This document shows positions 32,340-44,541 of a stretch of 64,000 bases of DNA, in pieces; within the stretch, counting starts at the first letter, position 1, and each line of letters begins with the position of its first letter. Below the pieces are notes generated by a model, which saw nothing but the letters and a program-made list of their open reading frames with translations, was not told the origin of the DNA and ran no database searches. Made by a program: the position numbers and the translations under genes. The DNA is from Ariolimax columbianus (Eukaryota; Mollusca; Gastropoda; Stylommatophora; Arionidae), in contig JAVGWX010000007.1 of NCBI GenBank assembly GCA_036924085.1, positions 98,357,141 to 98,421,140 of the forward strand, given 5' to 3'.

Positions 32340-34004
32340 GTATCACTGAAAAACTAGCACGGGTACATGCAGACCCACACACCCACCCAAGCACTGGTTA
32401 ATAAGTCCTGATATCACCTAAACGACTGCGACCCGGGGTGGAAAGGGCGTGCCTCCGCAGTAGAATACAGAGAGGCAAACACTTTACACACAAAAATTGT
32501 TGGTGTTCATAGGGTGGTCAAATATTCTTAAATAGTGTAGCGCTTAACGAAAGACCAGGGGTGCACCAACGGGAGGGACGGGGTGTGGGCTAAAGGGACT
32601 AAAGTGCTCCCATTATCTCAAAATCTAATTATTTTTTCTTGTAAAATGCTACATTCAACATTTTAGGAGTGAAAATCATCTTTATCCTGTAAAAGCAAAT
32701 CTCACCAAGTCATGGCCGATGTTTGTAGCTGTTCCATAAATGCTGATGTAGATGCGCATGACAAAGATAAAGCAACAAGTCGTGACAAATGGGCAGATAT
32801 AATCGGGGGCTGGGTGCAGGGTTGCCAGATTCGGCAAACATTAGCGAATTCGACTACTTCTGATATCCGTTGGCTTCTGAGTCACATGAAACTAACGAAA
32901 ACCAAGTTTAAACCCCAAATAAAAATATAAACTTTAGATGCAATAATGTGAGTTACATTTGGTCTTAGATGTGAAGGAAAATGCTGCCATAGCAATGTTT
33001 TTTTGTTTATTGGGCCGGCGACTCTGGGAATAAAGGTTACCTGAATGTGTGCCAAGGTCACTCACCTTCTCGACACTGAGTTGACAAAGGAAATAAGGGG
33101 TTAAGGGGGAAGAATGTGTCTAGTACAGGTGGAGGTTCGGAGCGAGCTGACCACTCTCGCGTTTTAGCGTAATGGGGGGTTGGTAACAGTCAGAGGCTGC
33201 CACGGCCTGCTACAACATTTAGAGTGACAGGAATTCGGAGTTATTCGTCCAATAACAACTAGTTAGAGATAGGTCTAAATTAGAGTGATGGATAAGTCAG
33301 ACAACCAACAGAAGACCATTAGACAGCCATGAAGTTGCATGAGACTATAAAATACTCTGCAAAGATGAACTCGGGAGACTGACCTGGACAGAGAGACTGA
33401 CTAGAGAGCGATTGATAGACTGCTAGTAGCTAGTAGGCTGACTAGGAGAGTGAGAGAAGTGTGAGTTTGCAGGGTAACTGAACCAGCATACATCATCGAG
33501 TTTTGGCTAGTCGCTCTTTAAGTGTGTATGTTGGACACCCTGTGGACAGGAAGAGATCTGAATGTGTGTCGGATACCGAGTAAACGATGTATGTTCTGAG
33601 GTATGTATATGCACAGATCGACTGAGTGCGTGGCCACAAGTCAGTACGTGATTCAGTCTATAAGTGACGTGATCTAATTTCATATGAACGCGCAGATCAC
33701 CTGAGTATACGTGAATCAATCGAAAATGGATGTACATATCACATGACTGATGGGATCTGAGTGCACAGAGCGACAGAGTACATAATACGATCGTGAAAGC
33801 GAGTTTGTGAGAGTGCGTTGAGTGTGCAGATAAGGGGATGGTAGTGGCGAGAATATTTGGTTAGTTTGGAGGAGTTAACGAAAGCTAGTGATTAAAATCT
33901 CCGTTGTAGTACAAATTAATAGTATGATTATTTAGTTCAGATGTATTTTGTTTCTTTTGTTAATATTGTATTTGTTTGAGATTCATGTTATTAAATCCGT
34001 GACA
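32340..34004. other. No gene recognised
   Basis: About 1.7 kb without recognisable coding homology. The stretch 33400-33800 repeats words such as GTGTGTGTCGGAT, ATGTACATATCAC and GATCTGAGTG loosely, suggesting an old degenerate tandem repeat. No RNA gene seen. Confidence 0.45.
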
Positions 34005-34015
34005 ATTTGTTTACT

Positions 34016-36101
34016 ACACACTTTCCTGTGTCCAAACACCATGTCGAACAGCATCCGTCCAGTATTCAGCAACTTGAACTGCCTTGTCGTTCGCCTCCAT
34101 CATGTCGTTCATGTCACATGTTTCAGGGAGGTTGGGGCAGGTCATCAGATGATCTTGGTCCTGAACTGCGCCGCATTCACATGTGTCGACATCTGAGTAT
34201 CAACATTTCTTCAAGTTCGCTCTGCATCTTTAAACACCAGTTCGAAATCTGTTCATTGCCTTTCACACAGCGTAGGGCAGGTGGTATCCAGGTGCAGCCT
34301 CTTCCTTGAGCTCTATCCATGGATTCTGCATTGTTTCGCGCCACCTCTCGATGCGTTGACCTTCCGGGCTTGTCTGGATGGTCTCTGTCGATTTTAAGAA
34401 ACTGTGTCTTGATTTAAGTCTTGCGGCTTTTTCTTGATGGCCAAACATCGGGTGTCTAGGGTCGTTTTCCTGTTTCCCTCGTTCGATTTCAGCAGCTACA
34501 CCTCTTCTTATATCAGGTGGTGCAATGCCAATTAAGAGATATATTTTGTTTGTGGAGGTGGGTTTAAGGCACCCGGGCAGTGATCAAGATCCTGTCCTTG
34601 CCATCTGATCCGTAGTTCTCTGTTTGCCTCTCTGTTCTTGAGATGATAGGCGCATACCTGAGTTTTGCTAGGGTTGGGTTTTAGGTGGTTTTCGAAATAA
34701 TGCTCTGCGAGGTCATTCAGAGAACGTGTTAGTTTACCTTCTACCTCCTTGAAGCTATTAGCCTTAGCAGCGACTACTGTGTCATCGGCGTATATAAATT
34801 TCCTTGTGTCTGTATCCATAAGTTGGTCATTGGTATAGATGTTGTACGGCACGGGAGCAAGAACACTTCCTTGAGCCAGGCCGTTGGTTTGATTTCGCCA
34901 TCTGCTCTCTTTATTCCCCAAGGTTACATAGAATTGCCTGTTTTGAAGTAAGCATTTGATTATGTTAGACAGACGTCAGTCTTTCGTCATGTTGTATACC
35001 TTTGCCTGCAACCTACGATGATTTACTGTGTCGTAGGCAGCGCTTAGGTCTATATATGCCACTCCAGTCACCTGGTTGCGCTCGAAACCATCCTCTATTA
35101 GTTGTGTCAAGTTGAGGATTTGACTACTGCAAGATCTCCCACGTCTGAATCCAGCTTGTTCCTTGATCAGCCTCGAGTCTATCCAGGGAGAGATGCGGTT
35201 CAGGATCAGCCTCGAGTCTATCCAGGGAGAGATGCGGTTCAGGATCATCCTTTCAAATACCTTGTATAGGTGGCATAAGAGCGACACTGGTCGAAAATTC
35301 TTTGGGTCTGTTGGAGTTTTCCCAGGCTTTAACAGAGCAACCACGTGTTCTTTCCTCCAGATTTTGGGAATATTCAAGGATTCGACGCAAATGTTCATGA
35401 GATTTAGTAGCCAATTGATTGTTATTGGTCCAAACTGTTTTATTTGCTCTGTTCTCAAGTCGTCGGGGCCGGCTGCTTTATTGGATTTTGTTTGCTTTAT
35501 CGCTGCACTTAATTCTTCAATTGTGAAAGGTGCACCCAGTATATCACTCTCTACCTCGCGTTGTCGTTGGGTCCTTGTTTGTCCCGTTTTGTAGTTGGTT
35601 TTGCCATTCATCAGTAATTGGTGGGCCACTTGGTTAGGAGTAACTTGCGTTATCCCAGAGGGAGCACATGTTGGGTCATTGCTTAGGTTCTTAATGAGTT
35701 TCCATGCTCGTCTGCTGTTTTGCTTCATGTCCAAGTCTTCCACCAGGATACGCCACTTTTGCGTTTTGAATTCTGAGATGGCATGAAGGAGATCTTCTCC
35801 AGCCTGGATGGTTTCCTCGCCGAAGGTGTCTGTTTCGAACAGAAGTTTATATTGCTCGTACAGTGCCTTTGAGTCATCATTTAATCCAGGTATGTACTGT
35901 GATCGGCATTCTCGTGGGATATTTCTTCTGGAGATTGATTTGGTTAATTCTATAAAAGCGTCATAGTTTGCAGACTTAGGTTCTAACTTGGCCACCTTTG
36001 TGTCTAGATCACATGCAAATGGGACCCAGTTGGCGCGTTTGAAATTAAACTGTCTTTTGAAAACTACGTTCTCTGGTTCGACCATTGCTTTAACACTACA
36101 T
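34016..36101 (-). mobile_element. 5'-truncated LINE with largely intact RT and 11-bp target-site duplication
   Basis: ATTTGTTTACT occurs at 34005-34015 and 36102-36112, defining a 2,086-bp insertion. From 36085 an open frame of 369 codons reads through pre-RT sequence, APFTIEELSAAIKQTKSNKA, AAGPDDLRTEQ, PVSLLCHLYKVFERMIL, EQAGFRRGRSCSSQILNL and GVAYIDLSAAYDTV (motif A). One stop follows NMTKD. The frame resumes with GLAQGSVLAPVPYNIYTNDQ and KFIYADDTVVAA (motif C, both Asp present). A Cys-rich end follows: CECGAVQDQDHLMTCPNLPE. A 39-bp duplication at 35166-35243 repeats ILNRISPWIDSRL. The coding end lies at the 3' insertion boundary, so the stop codon overlaps the target sequence. Probably Jockey/I-group; the endonuclease was lost by truncation. 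Confidence 0.9.
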
Positions 36102-36112
36102 ATTTGTTTACT

Positions 36113-36589
36113 GTGTTAAATACTGTGTGAAGTCTTGTTGTGGTGTGGAAACATGTTGTAACACTGTAGATAAATAACTACTCAGCAAAACCTAGGCCCT
36201 GCCACATTATACTAAAAGCAGCCTCACTGAACTGGACAGTATTTTAACATGTTTAAGGTACACAGCGGTGTTTTAAAAATATATGTTTTGACCTTTAAAT
36301 AGGTTGTGTCAAAAACAAATTCCTGATTATCTCGTGCACAAATTAGACACTTTGTCGAGTGCGGAACACATCCAAGGTTATTCATGCGAAACTGTAGTTC
36401 AGATAAAGGCGCATCATGATATTATAGTGTGTGAGTCGTTATTACGACAGATAGCTGCTTTTTCAAAAGTGACATTGATATCAATTTCAAAATGAGTTTG
36501 AAGTGTACATTTATAACAATGCAGTAGGCTACCGGTTTACTATACAAGTTTATCCGCAGTGAATCTACGATCGGCCATTTATATGGCGA
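36113..36589. other. No gene recognised
   Basis: AT-rich. May hold the unrecognisable 5' part of the transposase that follows. Confidence 0.4.
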
Positions 36590-37720
36590 TATTAGTGACC
36601 CAAAGAAACGAACGCAATTGGCGCTTGGTCCGGAAAGATCATGCTTTTACCGTTGTAATAAAACTAGGTTTTGAAACTGTTGACAAAAAAATCAACTTGT
36701 TACTCTCCGGAAACGAAAATTAACATTGCAATCCGACTGCAGTATTGACATTTTCAAAAGTACTCTTTGGAAAATTGTAAGAGCCGACGGCTTTACATTC
36801 ATGAAAAATTCAGGATGGCATGAATATTATATGCAAAAAGCCACATTTGATTGCTGCCAGAAGCAAATACCTGAAATAGATTCGTGAAAAGCGTGAGCAA
36901 GGCTATGGTATTGTATACTTGGACGAATCCTAGGTTAATCTCGCTACACCTATGGTTAAGAATGGCAATAAATTGACGGTAAAGAGAAAAGACAAATTCC
37001 AAGCAGCAAATCGCATCGCATTATACTAACGTACGCCTAAAGCAGGGAAAAAGAACTTGTCCATGACGCTGAACTTATTTTCCAATCAAAAAGTATGAAT
37101 GGTAGAGACTAACACACTGAAATTAATGGACTCATTTTCAGGCACTGGATGACGAATGATCTGCTTCCAATTCTGGATAGACCATCATGCCTAGTAATAG
37201 ATAATGTATCCAATCACAATGCAGTATCAGAGGAAGACAAAGTACCAACTACATGAAATACAAAAGCTCAAATTGGGACATGGCTAGTTACGGAAAAAGT
37301 GAATTTCGACGACATCTAAAGCCCGAGTTGTTGCAGCTTGTGAGGAAGACACATTAGACTTCTGAACCCCGAGTTGTTGCAGCTTGTGAGGAAGACACAT
37401 AAGACTTCTGAACCCCGAGTTGTTGCAGCTTGTGAGGAAGACACATAAGACATCTAAAGCCCGAGTTGTTGCAGCTTGTGAGGAAGACACATAAGACTTC
37501 TGAACCCCGAGTTGTTGCAGCTTGTGAGGAAGACACATAAGACATCTAAAGCCCGAGTTGTTGCAGCTCGTGAGGAAGACACATAAGATGTATCATATTG
37601 ACAAAATCATTAAAGTACGACACATTTCTTTGCGACTACCTGCATATCATGCGGATCTAAATCCTATAGAGCTTGTGTGGGTTAAAGAACACATTGCCAA
37701 ACAGAACAGGACATTGAAAT
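36590..37720 (+). mobile_element. Tc1/mariner-type (DDE) transposase pseudogene with internal tandem repeat
   Basis: The three acidic landmarks of a DDE transposase are visible in order: YGIVYLDES (near 36903-36930), LVIDNVSNHNAV (37187-37225), and LPAYHADLNPIELVWVKEHI (37640-37700). Between them are AELIFQSK, INGLIFRHWMTNDLLPILDR and VPTT. Stops and frameshifts interrupt it repeatedly, for example TAG right after YLDES where Trp is expected. Between the second Asp and the Glu block, a 46-bp segment coding PELLQLVRKTHK is repeated six times. No terminal inverted repeats were identified. Confidence 0.8.
37321..37598 (+). repeat. 46-bp minisatellite from transposase coding DNA, 6 copies
   Basis: CCGAGTTGTTGCAGCTTGTG recurs at 37323, 37369, 37415, 37461, 37507 and 37553, always 46 bp apart. 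Two linker variants alternate, ACTTCTGAACC and ACATCTAAAGC. Because 46 is not a multiple of three, the expansion destroys the transposase frame. Confidence 0.95.
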
Positions 37721-37724
37721 GTCT

Positions 37725-38095
37725 TGCAGCCCTATCCAACTTATCAGTCATCTCTCTTGCAGTGATATCTCATCTATCAGTCATCATTCTAACAGTCCTA
37801 TTCCAGCTGTCATTCATCTTTATAAAAGTCATATTCCACCTGTCAGTCATCTTTCTAATAGTCCTATTCCACCTGTCAGTCATCTTTCTAATAGTCCTAT
37901 TCCACCTGTCATTCATCTTTATAAAAGTCATATTCCACCTGTCAGTCATCTTTCAAATAGTCCTATTCCACCTGTCAGTCATCTTTCAAATAGTCCTATT
38001 CCACCTGTCAGTCATCTTTCTAATAGTCATGTTCCACCTGTCAGGCATTCTTCTAATAGTCCTATTCCAGCTGTCAGTTCTCCATCTTAAAGTCA
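37725..38095. repeat. 33-bp minisatellite, about 11 copies
   Basis: TCCTATTCCACCTGTCAGTC plus ATCTTTCTAATAG repeats at 33-bp steps. It starts about 10 bp beyond the transposase C-terminal block. Plus-strand open frames result from the frame-neutral unit. Confidence 0.95.
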
Positions 38096-38805
38096 ATATC
38101 CCATATATTGTTCATCTCTCTTTCAGCTTTGTTCCGTTTATCTGTCTTCTGTCTTACAGCCCTATCCTATTTTTCCGTTGTTCCTAGCTCAGGTCTACCC
38201 ATAAACTTAATTTGCCTCACTTGCTTTCTTTCCTTCTTTGTTTGCTCTGTATCTTTGTCAGATATGTCGCTGTTTTTAGCTTCGTCTTCATTGAAGCCCT
38301 AACATTCCTGGTATCTCTCCGTTGTATGTCATAGTGCCCTATGTCCTCAGATAACAGGCAATGGTCCAGCTGCACGTGGGTCTTTATATTAGTTTGCTGA
38401 TTGACAACTTCGGGTTTCAGTTTTACTTAGAAACGTCCATCTTTTAAGCTGTACTATCAACAAAGCAGCCCCATCGTCTTTTAGAGGCCGCTTGCTTTTT
38501 TAGCGCTGCTCGGAAACCTAAGCCAATAATATTCTTAGTCAGACGAACCAGGGGCTCTTCTTGAATGGAGCTTGTCTCGCCATTATAGGACTTTTTTTTT
38601 AATTAAAAAAAACAACAGCTTTTTCTATTTCTCTGCTCATTCATCCATCCATCGCAAACATACCTCCCAGGTGAACGAATTCCTTTACTTGTTTGACCAG
38701 GTCAGGTAGTCGGTTTCCGAATTGGTTTCATGCTAGGCTTGCCGACCCAAGAAAATCTCGAATGCATTAAACTATTAAGTGTGAAATGGTGGCAGGTATA
38801 CCTTG
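38096..38805. other. No gene recognised
   Basis: T-rich and pyrimidine-rich. No coding motif or shared repeat family recognised. Confidence 0.45.
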
Positions 38806-40370
38806 GTACACGGACAGGGAGCAAGGAGAAGTGGCGACTGACAGGGAGCAGGGAGGAGTGGCGACTGACAGGGAGCAGGGAGGAGTGGCGACTGACAGGG
38901 AGCAGGGATGAGTGGCGACTGACAGGGAGCAGGGAGGAGTGGCGACTGACAGGGAGCAGGGAGGAGTGACGACTGACAGGGAGCAGGGAGGAGTGGCGAC
39001 TGACAGGGAGGAGTGGCGACTGACAGGGAGCAGGGAGGAGTGGCGACTGACAGGGAGCAGGGAGGAGTGGCGACTGACAGGGAGCAGGGAGGAGTGACGA
39101 CTGACAGGGAGCAGGGAGGAGTGGCGACTGACAGGGAGGAGTGGCGACTGACAGGGAGCAGGGAGGAGTGGCGACTGACAGAGAGGAGTGGCGACTGACA
39201 GGGAGGAGTGGCGACTGACAGGGAGCAGGGAGGAGTGGCGACTGACAGGGAGGAGTGGCGACTGACAGAGAGGAGTGGCGACTGACAGGGAGGAGTGGTG
39301 ACTGACAGGGAGCAGAGAGGAGTGGCGACTGACAGGGAGCAGGGAGGAGTGGCGACTGACAGAGAGGAGTGGCGACTGACAGGGAGCAGGGAGGAGTGGC
39401 GACTGACAGGGAGGAGTGGCGACTGACAGGGAGCAGGGAGGAGTGGCGACTGACAGGGAGCAGGGAGGAGTGATGACTGACAGAGAGGAGTGGCGACTGA
39501 CAGAGAGGAGTGGCGACTGACAGGGAGGAGTGGCGACTGACAGGGAGCAGGGAGGAGTGGCGACTGACAGAGAGGAGTGGCGACTGACAGAGAGGAGTGG
39601 CGACTGACAGGGAGGAGTGGCGACTGACAGGGAGCAGGGAGGAGTGGCGACTGACAGAGAGGAGTGGCGACTGACAGAGAGGAGTGGTGACTGACAGGGA
39701 GGAGTGGCGACTGACAGAGAGGAGTGGCGACTGACAGGGAGGAGTGGCGACTGACAGGGAGCAGAGAGGAGTGGCGACTGACAGGGAGCAGGGAGGAGTG
39801 GCGACTGACAGAGAGGAGTGGCGACTGACAGGGAGGAGTGGCGACTGACAGGGAGCAGGGAGGAGTGGCGACTGACAGGGAGGAGTGGCGACTGACAGGG
39901 AGGAGTGGCGACTGACAGGGAGCAGGGAGGAGTGGCGACTGACAGGAAGCAGGGAGGAGTGACGACTGACAGAGAGGAGTGGCGACTGACAGAGAGGAGT
40001 GGCGACTGACAGGGAGGAGTGGCGACTGACAGGGAGCAGAGAGGAGTTGCGACTGACAGGGAGCAGGGAGGAGTGGCGACTGACAGAGAGGAGTGGCAAC
40101 TGACAGGGAGGAGTGGCGACTGACAGGGAGCAGGGAGGAGTGGTGACTGACAGGGAGAAGTGGCGACTGACAGGGAGCAGGGAGGAGTGGCGACTGACAG
40201 GGAGCAGGGAGGAGTGGCGACTGACAGGGAGCAGGGAGGAGTGGCGACTGACAGGGTGCAGGGAGGAGTGGCGACTGACAGGGAGCAAGGAGGAGTGGCG
40301 ACTGACAGGGAGGAGTGGCGACTGACAGGGAGCAGGGAGGAGTGGCGACTGACAGGGAGGAGTGACAGGG
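38806..40370. repeat. Two-length (20/27-bp) satellite, about 1.56 kb
   Basis: All units share GGAGTGGCGACTGACAGGGA. The 27-bp class adds GCAGGGA; the 20-bp class does not. A GACAGAGA variant marks a third type. Long and short units are interspersed in recurring orders, such as long-short-short patterns near 39540-39660 and 39850-39920, so blocks were duplicated. Minus-strand frames up to 590 codons (Leu-Pro-Val-Ser strings) are artefacts. Confidence 0.95.
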
Positions 40371-40626
40371 TTGTTCTATCTTGTAGTAACTGTATTTGGA
40401 TTAGAGTAAAAGATTGTTTGTCAAGAATGCGATAATTGAGACAGGACATTTTGATTAGAAGAAAGAGGAATAGAGGGAGTGAAGGGAGGGCTTGAACAAT
40501 TGAAGCTGTCAAATGTGTTACCAATAGCTGTCGCATCATTAGAGTAAATAATATTCAAACTGCGAATCAGCCAGACTCTGACATTATTTGTTCATAAAAT
40601 TAGAGATTGAGAACAAAGACACATAC
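40371..40626. other. No gene recognised
   Basis: Unremarkable AT-rich flank between two tandem arrays. Confidence 0.4.
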
Positions 40627-41075
40627 ACATGTCAGGTTAGAAGAAAACATAGATACATACCGTGTCGGGAAAATGGAAAACATAGACACATACCGTGTCG
40701 GGAAAATTGAAAATATAGACACATACCGTGTCGGGAAAATAGAAAATATAGACACATACCGTGTCGGGAAAATAGAAAACAAAGCCACACACGTGTCAGG
40801 ATAGAAGAGAACAAAGACACTTACACGTGTCGGGAAAATGGAAAACATAGACACATACCGTGTTGGAAAATGGAAAACATAGACCTGTCGTGAAAATGGA
40901 AAACATAGACACATACACCAGTCGTGAAAATAGAAAACATTGACACATACTCGTGTCAGGATAGAAGAGAACAAAGACACTTACACGTGTCGGGAAAATG
41001 GAAAACATAGACACATACCGTGTTGGAAAATAGAAAACAAAGACACATACTCGTGTCGGCAAAATAGACAACCAT
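40627..41075. repeat. 33-bp minisatellite
   Basis: CATAGACACATACCGTGTCGGGAAAAT-type units at 33-bp steps in the first part (CCGTGTCGGG at 40660, 40693, 40726, 40759). A larger block including GTGTCAGGATAGAAGAGAAC appears twice, at about 40794 and 40954, so a segment of about 160 bp was duplicated. Confidence 0.9.
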
Positions 41076-41119
41076 TGTAACATGGTCGTCAACTCTAGGA
41101 GTTATTGTTGCTGCTGCTG

Positions 41120-41425
41120 CTCCAGATGCTGCTAATGCCACTTGAAGGTAAGTTAGGTACTCTTGGGGACTTTCTTTGGTGACCGGTTACAGTGACTGTA
41201 CTTGAGATGGTTGGTCTGGGTTCTCCTGGCTATAGTGCAATACAAAATTAATCAGTAAGATAACCACCATGGGGATCACAATGCCGATCCCCACCTCGCT
41301 AGACAGACTGCCATGAAACAGCTTATTTCTTGGGAGAACTGATTGAAAGTTGGGTGTGGTCTTGATCAGTGTGATTCTCCTGACGCTGACTAACATAATC
41401 TGATCAGCATGTTTTACCAGACCAG
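41120..41425 (+). mobile_element. Dispersed repeat E, copy E2
   Basis: Preceded by TTGTTGCTGCTGCTGCT. Shares GTGACCGGTTACAGT, GGGGATCAC, CACCTCGCTAGACAGACTGC, and GGTCTTGATCAGTGTG plus CTGACGCTGACTAACAT with the other E copies. This copy has one terminal unit where E4 and E5 have many. A GTAAGATAACCACC replacement is present in the middle. Confidence 0.7.
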
Positions 41426-41483
41426 ACGTTAGTCTCGTCTCCCCGTCGACTCTATGAGAAGAACAGAGTGACAGCATTTCTCT

Positions 41484-41700
41484 CTCTAGACTAGTTAAGG
41501 AAGTGATGGGTTCGCTCCCCAGCACAGCACGGGCCGTTACCCTGAGGGAAGCAAATCCTTAGAAAATGCAGGAGGAAGCAGATCCTAACGTAAAATGCAT
41601 GCCGAAGTCGAATGCACTGGGCCGACATGCGTAAAATAAAAGCCGTAGTGCAACGCACACCACCTTGGGGAATATAGAAATAAGGAGAAATCACAGGGAA
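41484..41700 (+). mobile_element. SINE B, partial head
   Basis: B-box GGGTTCGCTCCCC at about 41511, then AGCACAGCACGGGCCGTTAC, GCAAATCCTTAGAAAATGCA, AAATGCATGCCGAAGTCGAA, CACTGGGCCGA and GTGCAACGCACACCACC. The A-box side is shortened by an internal deletion (CTAGTTAAGGAAGTGATGGG). No duplication identified. Confidence 0.8.
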
Positions 41701-41880
41701 TAACAAGAAATGACATTTAGATATTCAGGCATTAACGTGTGTACTTATCATACAGATGTATAAACACGCAGACATATTTATGGACATGCAGATATGCAGA
41801 TAAGCATGTAGGCAAAACATGCAAATGAATGGGCAGATATGCGGACAGACAGACGGTTAGACAGACAGACCGACAATTAG

Positions 41881-41976
41881 ACAGGCAGGGAGACAGATAT
41901 AGATAGATAGATAGATAGATATACAGACAGACAGACAGACAGACAGACATACAGACAGACAGACAGACAGACAGAC

Positions 41977-42053
<77 letters not shown>

Positions 42054-42110
42054 TATAGATAGATAGATAGATAGATAGATAAATGGATGGATGGATGGGT
42101 GGGTGGGTGG
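41881..42110. repeat. GACA/GATA/GGAT tetranucleotide array
   Basis: Compound (GATA)n, (GACA)n, (GATA)n and (GGAT)n blocks, with the longest GATA block at about 41976-42080. Confidence 0.95.
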
Positions 42111-42369
42111 ATGGATTGATGGAAGGATGCATGGATATTACATAATAAAATGACTGATTGCTGGATATAATGATTAACGGATGTGTGTGATCAATAAATC
42201 AGTAATGTTAAAGACGAAAGAAAATATTCTAGAAAATGGCTACTTATTGCAAAGGATTTACTAAGCTCTGAATTCTTTGTTTTACCTTAAATGCGGAACC
42301 TACATTGACATTCTTAAATGTCTTCCTAGCATACTGACAGGGTTGAGAGAGAGGGGAAAAAAGAGGTAG

Positions 42370-42373
42370 AGAA

Positions 42374-42406
<33 letters not shown>

Positions 42407-42420
42407 GAGATAGAGAGAGG
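42370..42420. repeat. GA-rich microsatellite
   Basis: AGAGAGAG with single interruptions. Confidence 0.9.
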
Positions 42421-43264
42421 GACCTGCCAACATATATCAAACGCAGCTACAAGTTCGTGACGTCACCGTGTAGGAATCGGTTACATGCCCCGCTGAAAAT
42501 ATTCCGAAACCGTTAATGAATGAAAGTACCATCAGAAGATGTTTATCTGTGGCTTTGAAGACTGTGCCAGGAATGTTGTTGGACGATAGCTTGAGTTCGT
42601 GCCACAAATCGTCCATCATGTTTGTTTGGGGCAAAATAGCGGACAATTCTCACCGCCGAATAGCAGATAAGAGCATAACACACCGGCAACAAGTAAACGA
42701 TAATTCAAATTAATTTTGAAGCCAATGTCTAGTTATCTTGATCCAAATAGCTGCGTCGTTTTCCACGCATTTTATCAAACACATTTCAAAAGTTATAGCT
42801 GCATAAAACTTGCATTCTCTTTTAAAAGACCAGTCTCAACATTCTTTGTCAAAAACGACATATTTTGTCTGCACATGTGTTGCCACAAGTGCTGAACATA
42901 CATTCACTTTAGGTGGTCCCCCTGCTCCGGTTGGAGCGATAAATGAACAAGAAAAAGACACAGAAGCACAGACATCTCACTTGTTCTTCAATTATATTTC
43001 AGTTATGGTTTCTCACTGACTGCTGTAAATCTGCGCAGAATACCGTAAGGATACACAATCATCGAATTAAATCGTACCACTGTCTGTTTGATTTGTTTTG
43101 AAATTATTTCCGCTGTGAAAGATTACACCCATACCACAGCATTATAATATAAAGCACACTATTTATAGTTATTTCACCGGCCACAGATAAGAGAAACACT
43201 TTTTTTTTAAAGAATATACCTGCTCAACATTCGCATTATCACAAAAACAGTAATGAGGCCGGCC
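42421..43264. other. No gene recognised
   Basis: Short frames at 42437-42713 and 42810-43019 carry no motif I can name. The second may belong to the 5' part of the hAT-type element but is too degraded to say. Confidence 0.4.
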
Positions 43265-44415
43265 ATATTGTTCTGCATGGCCTTATTGTTAGCGAAATAA
43301 ATGTCAGAGTACTCGGTATCATTGCCAAAAGGAGAATTTGTCAGTGAATGTCATTGTGATGTCATTAAAGTACCGTGTCCTGATCAAAGTACCATTGAAC
43401 AGATGAGGCTTTCTCGTTGTACTGTGACCAGACTTATCGACAGATTGGGTGATGACATAAAATAAAGCCACAAAAAACTCAAGTCACTGTTTGAGTCGTT
43501 TTTAATTGCTTTAGATGACAGCACAGACGCAACCGATACAGCTCAGTTGGCTATATTTTTCAACGGAGTTAATGGTAGTTTAAATTACTTGCTCCTCATC
43601 CAATTAAAGATGCTACAGCAGAAGGAGACATTTTCCAGAAAGTAATAAATGTTTTTTGAATAATCTCTACGTTATATTGGGGGGAAGCTTAACTGGATTT
43701 CAGCCGATATAGAGGCCAACAATAATTGGTTCAAACTTAAATGTTGCTGCTAAAAATCAGATCAAAGTTATCTGATATGAACATCAGTGCAGAATCTATG
43801 TATTTGACACCAACAAAATGTGTGTGCAAAATCAACTAAATTCATTCACGTCATTACCACAAGTGTTTGCTGCATACATTTCCTTAACCACTTAAGCACT
43901 AACCCACTGCCAGTTTCAAGGATGTATTTTAAGACATCCACTCCGAGCATGAAGATCTCACCTTTCAATGCGCTGGTCAACCAAGGGGAAGATGTTGAAA
44001 CTCATTTATGATTTTTAAGAGTAGTAATCTGCCTTTCATGGCAGATCTGGTACTTCTTCTATAACTTATATTTACTGAACACAAAGCTAAATTACAAATT
44101 GAAGGACAATTCGTTCATGAGAAGTATGACCACATTAAGTCATTTCAGAATAAACTTTAGAATGGTAAAGTCAAGTAAAGAAAGACAATACATGATTTTG
44201 GCTAGTTCATTTACGGACAAGCTAATGTCTTTGAATTAAGAATTCAACAATAGATTTTTCAGGAAATTAGAGGTAAATTTAAAAATAAACGCCCCTACTT
44301 TAATTTGTTTAAAAAATGTCATATGGCATGACCCACGGATATATTTAAAATTCGCAATCTGGCAGGAGCTCTTGATGAAGATTCACAATCCTATCCTAGC
44401 ACACTGATGTAGGAG
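43265..44415 (+). mobile_element. hAT-type transposase pseudogene (GTF2IRD2/ZBED-like)
   Basis: Frames show MRLSRCTVTRLIDRLGDDIK, a stop, then SLFESFLIALDDSTDATDTA and QLAIFFNGVNGSL. The last is the LDESTDxxDTAQLAIF block containing the first catalytic Asp of hAT transposases related to GTF2IRD2 and SCAND3. Downstream pieces LLNTKLNYKLKDN, HIKSFQNKL and NLFKKCHMA match the later domain in order. At least four stops or frameshifts. No terminal inverted repeats or 8-bp duplication were identified. Confidence 0.7.
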
Positions 44416-44541
44416 GTTTGTAAGCAAGCAGGGAGTGGTGGCGATCATTTACTTCGTCAGGGCTGAAAGAGAGCTCAAGAAGAAGAAGAGACGCGACACA
44501 GTTTTGATTATCTTGATGTATATTTAAGCATTGTATAGTAA

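Noticed and set aside
38702..40539. Minus-strand frames of 528 and 590 codons
   Set aside because: They are translations of the 20/27-bp satellite; two overlapping frames are equally open.
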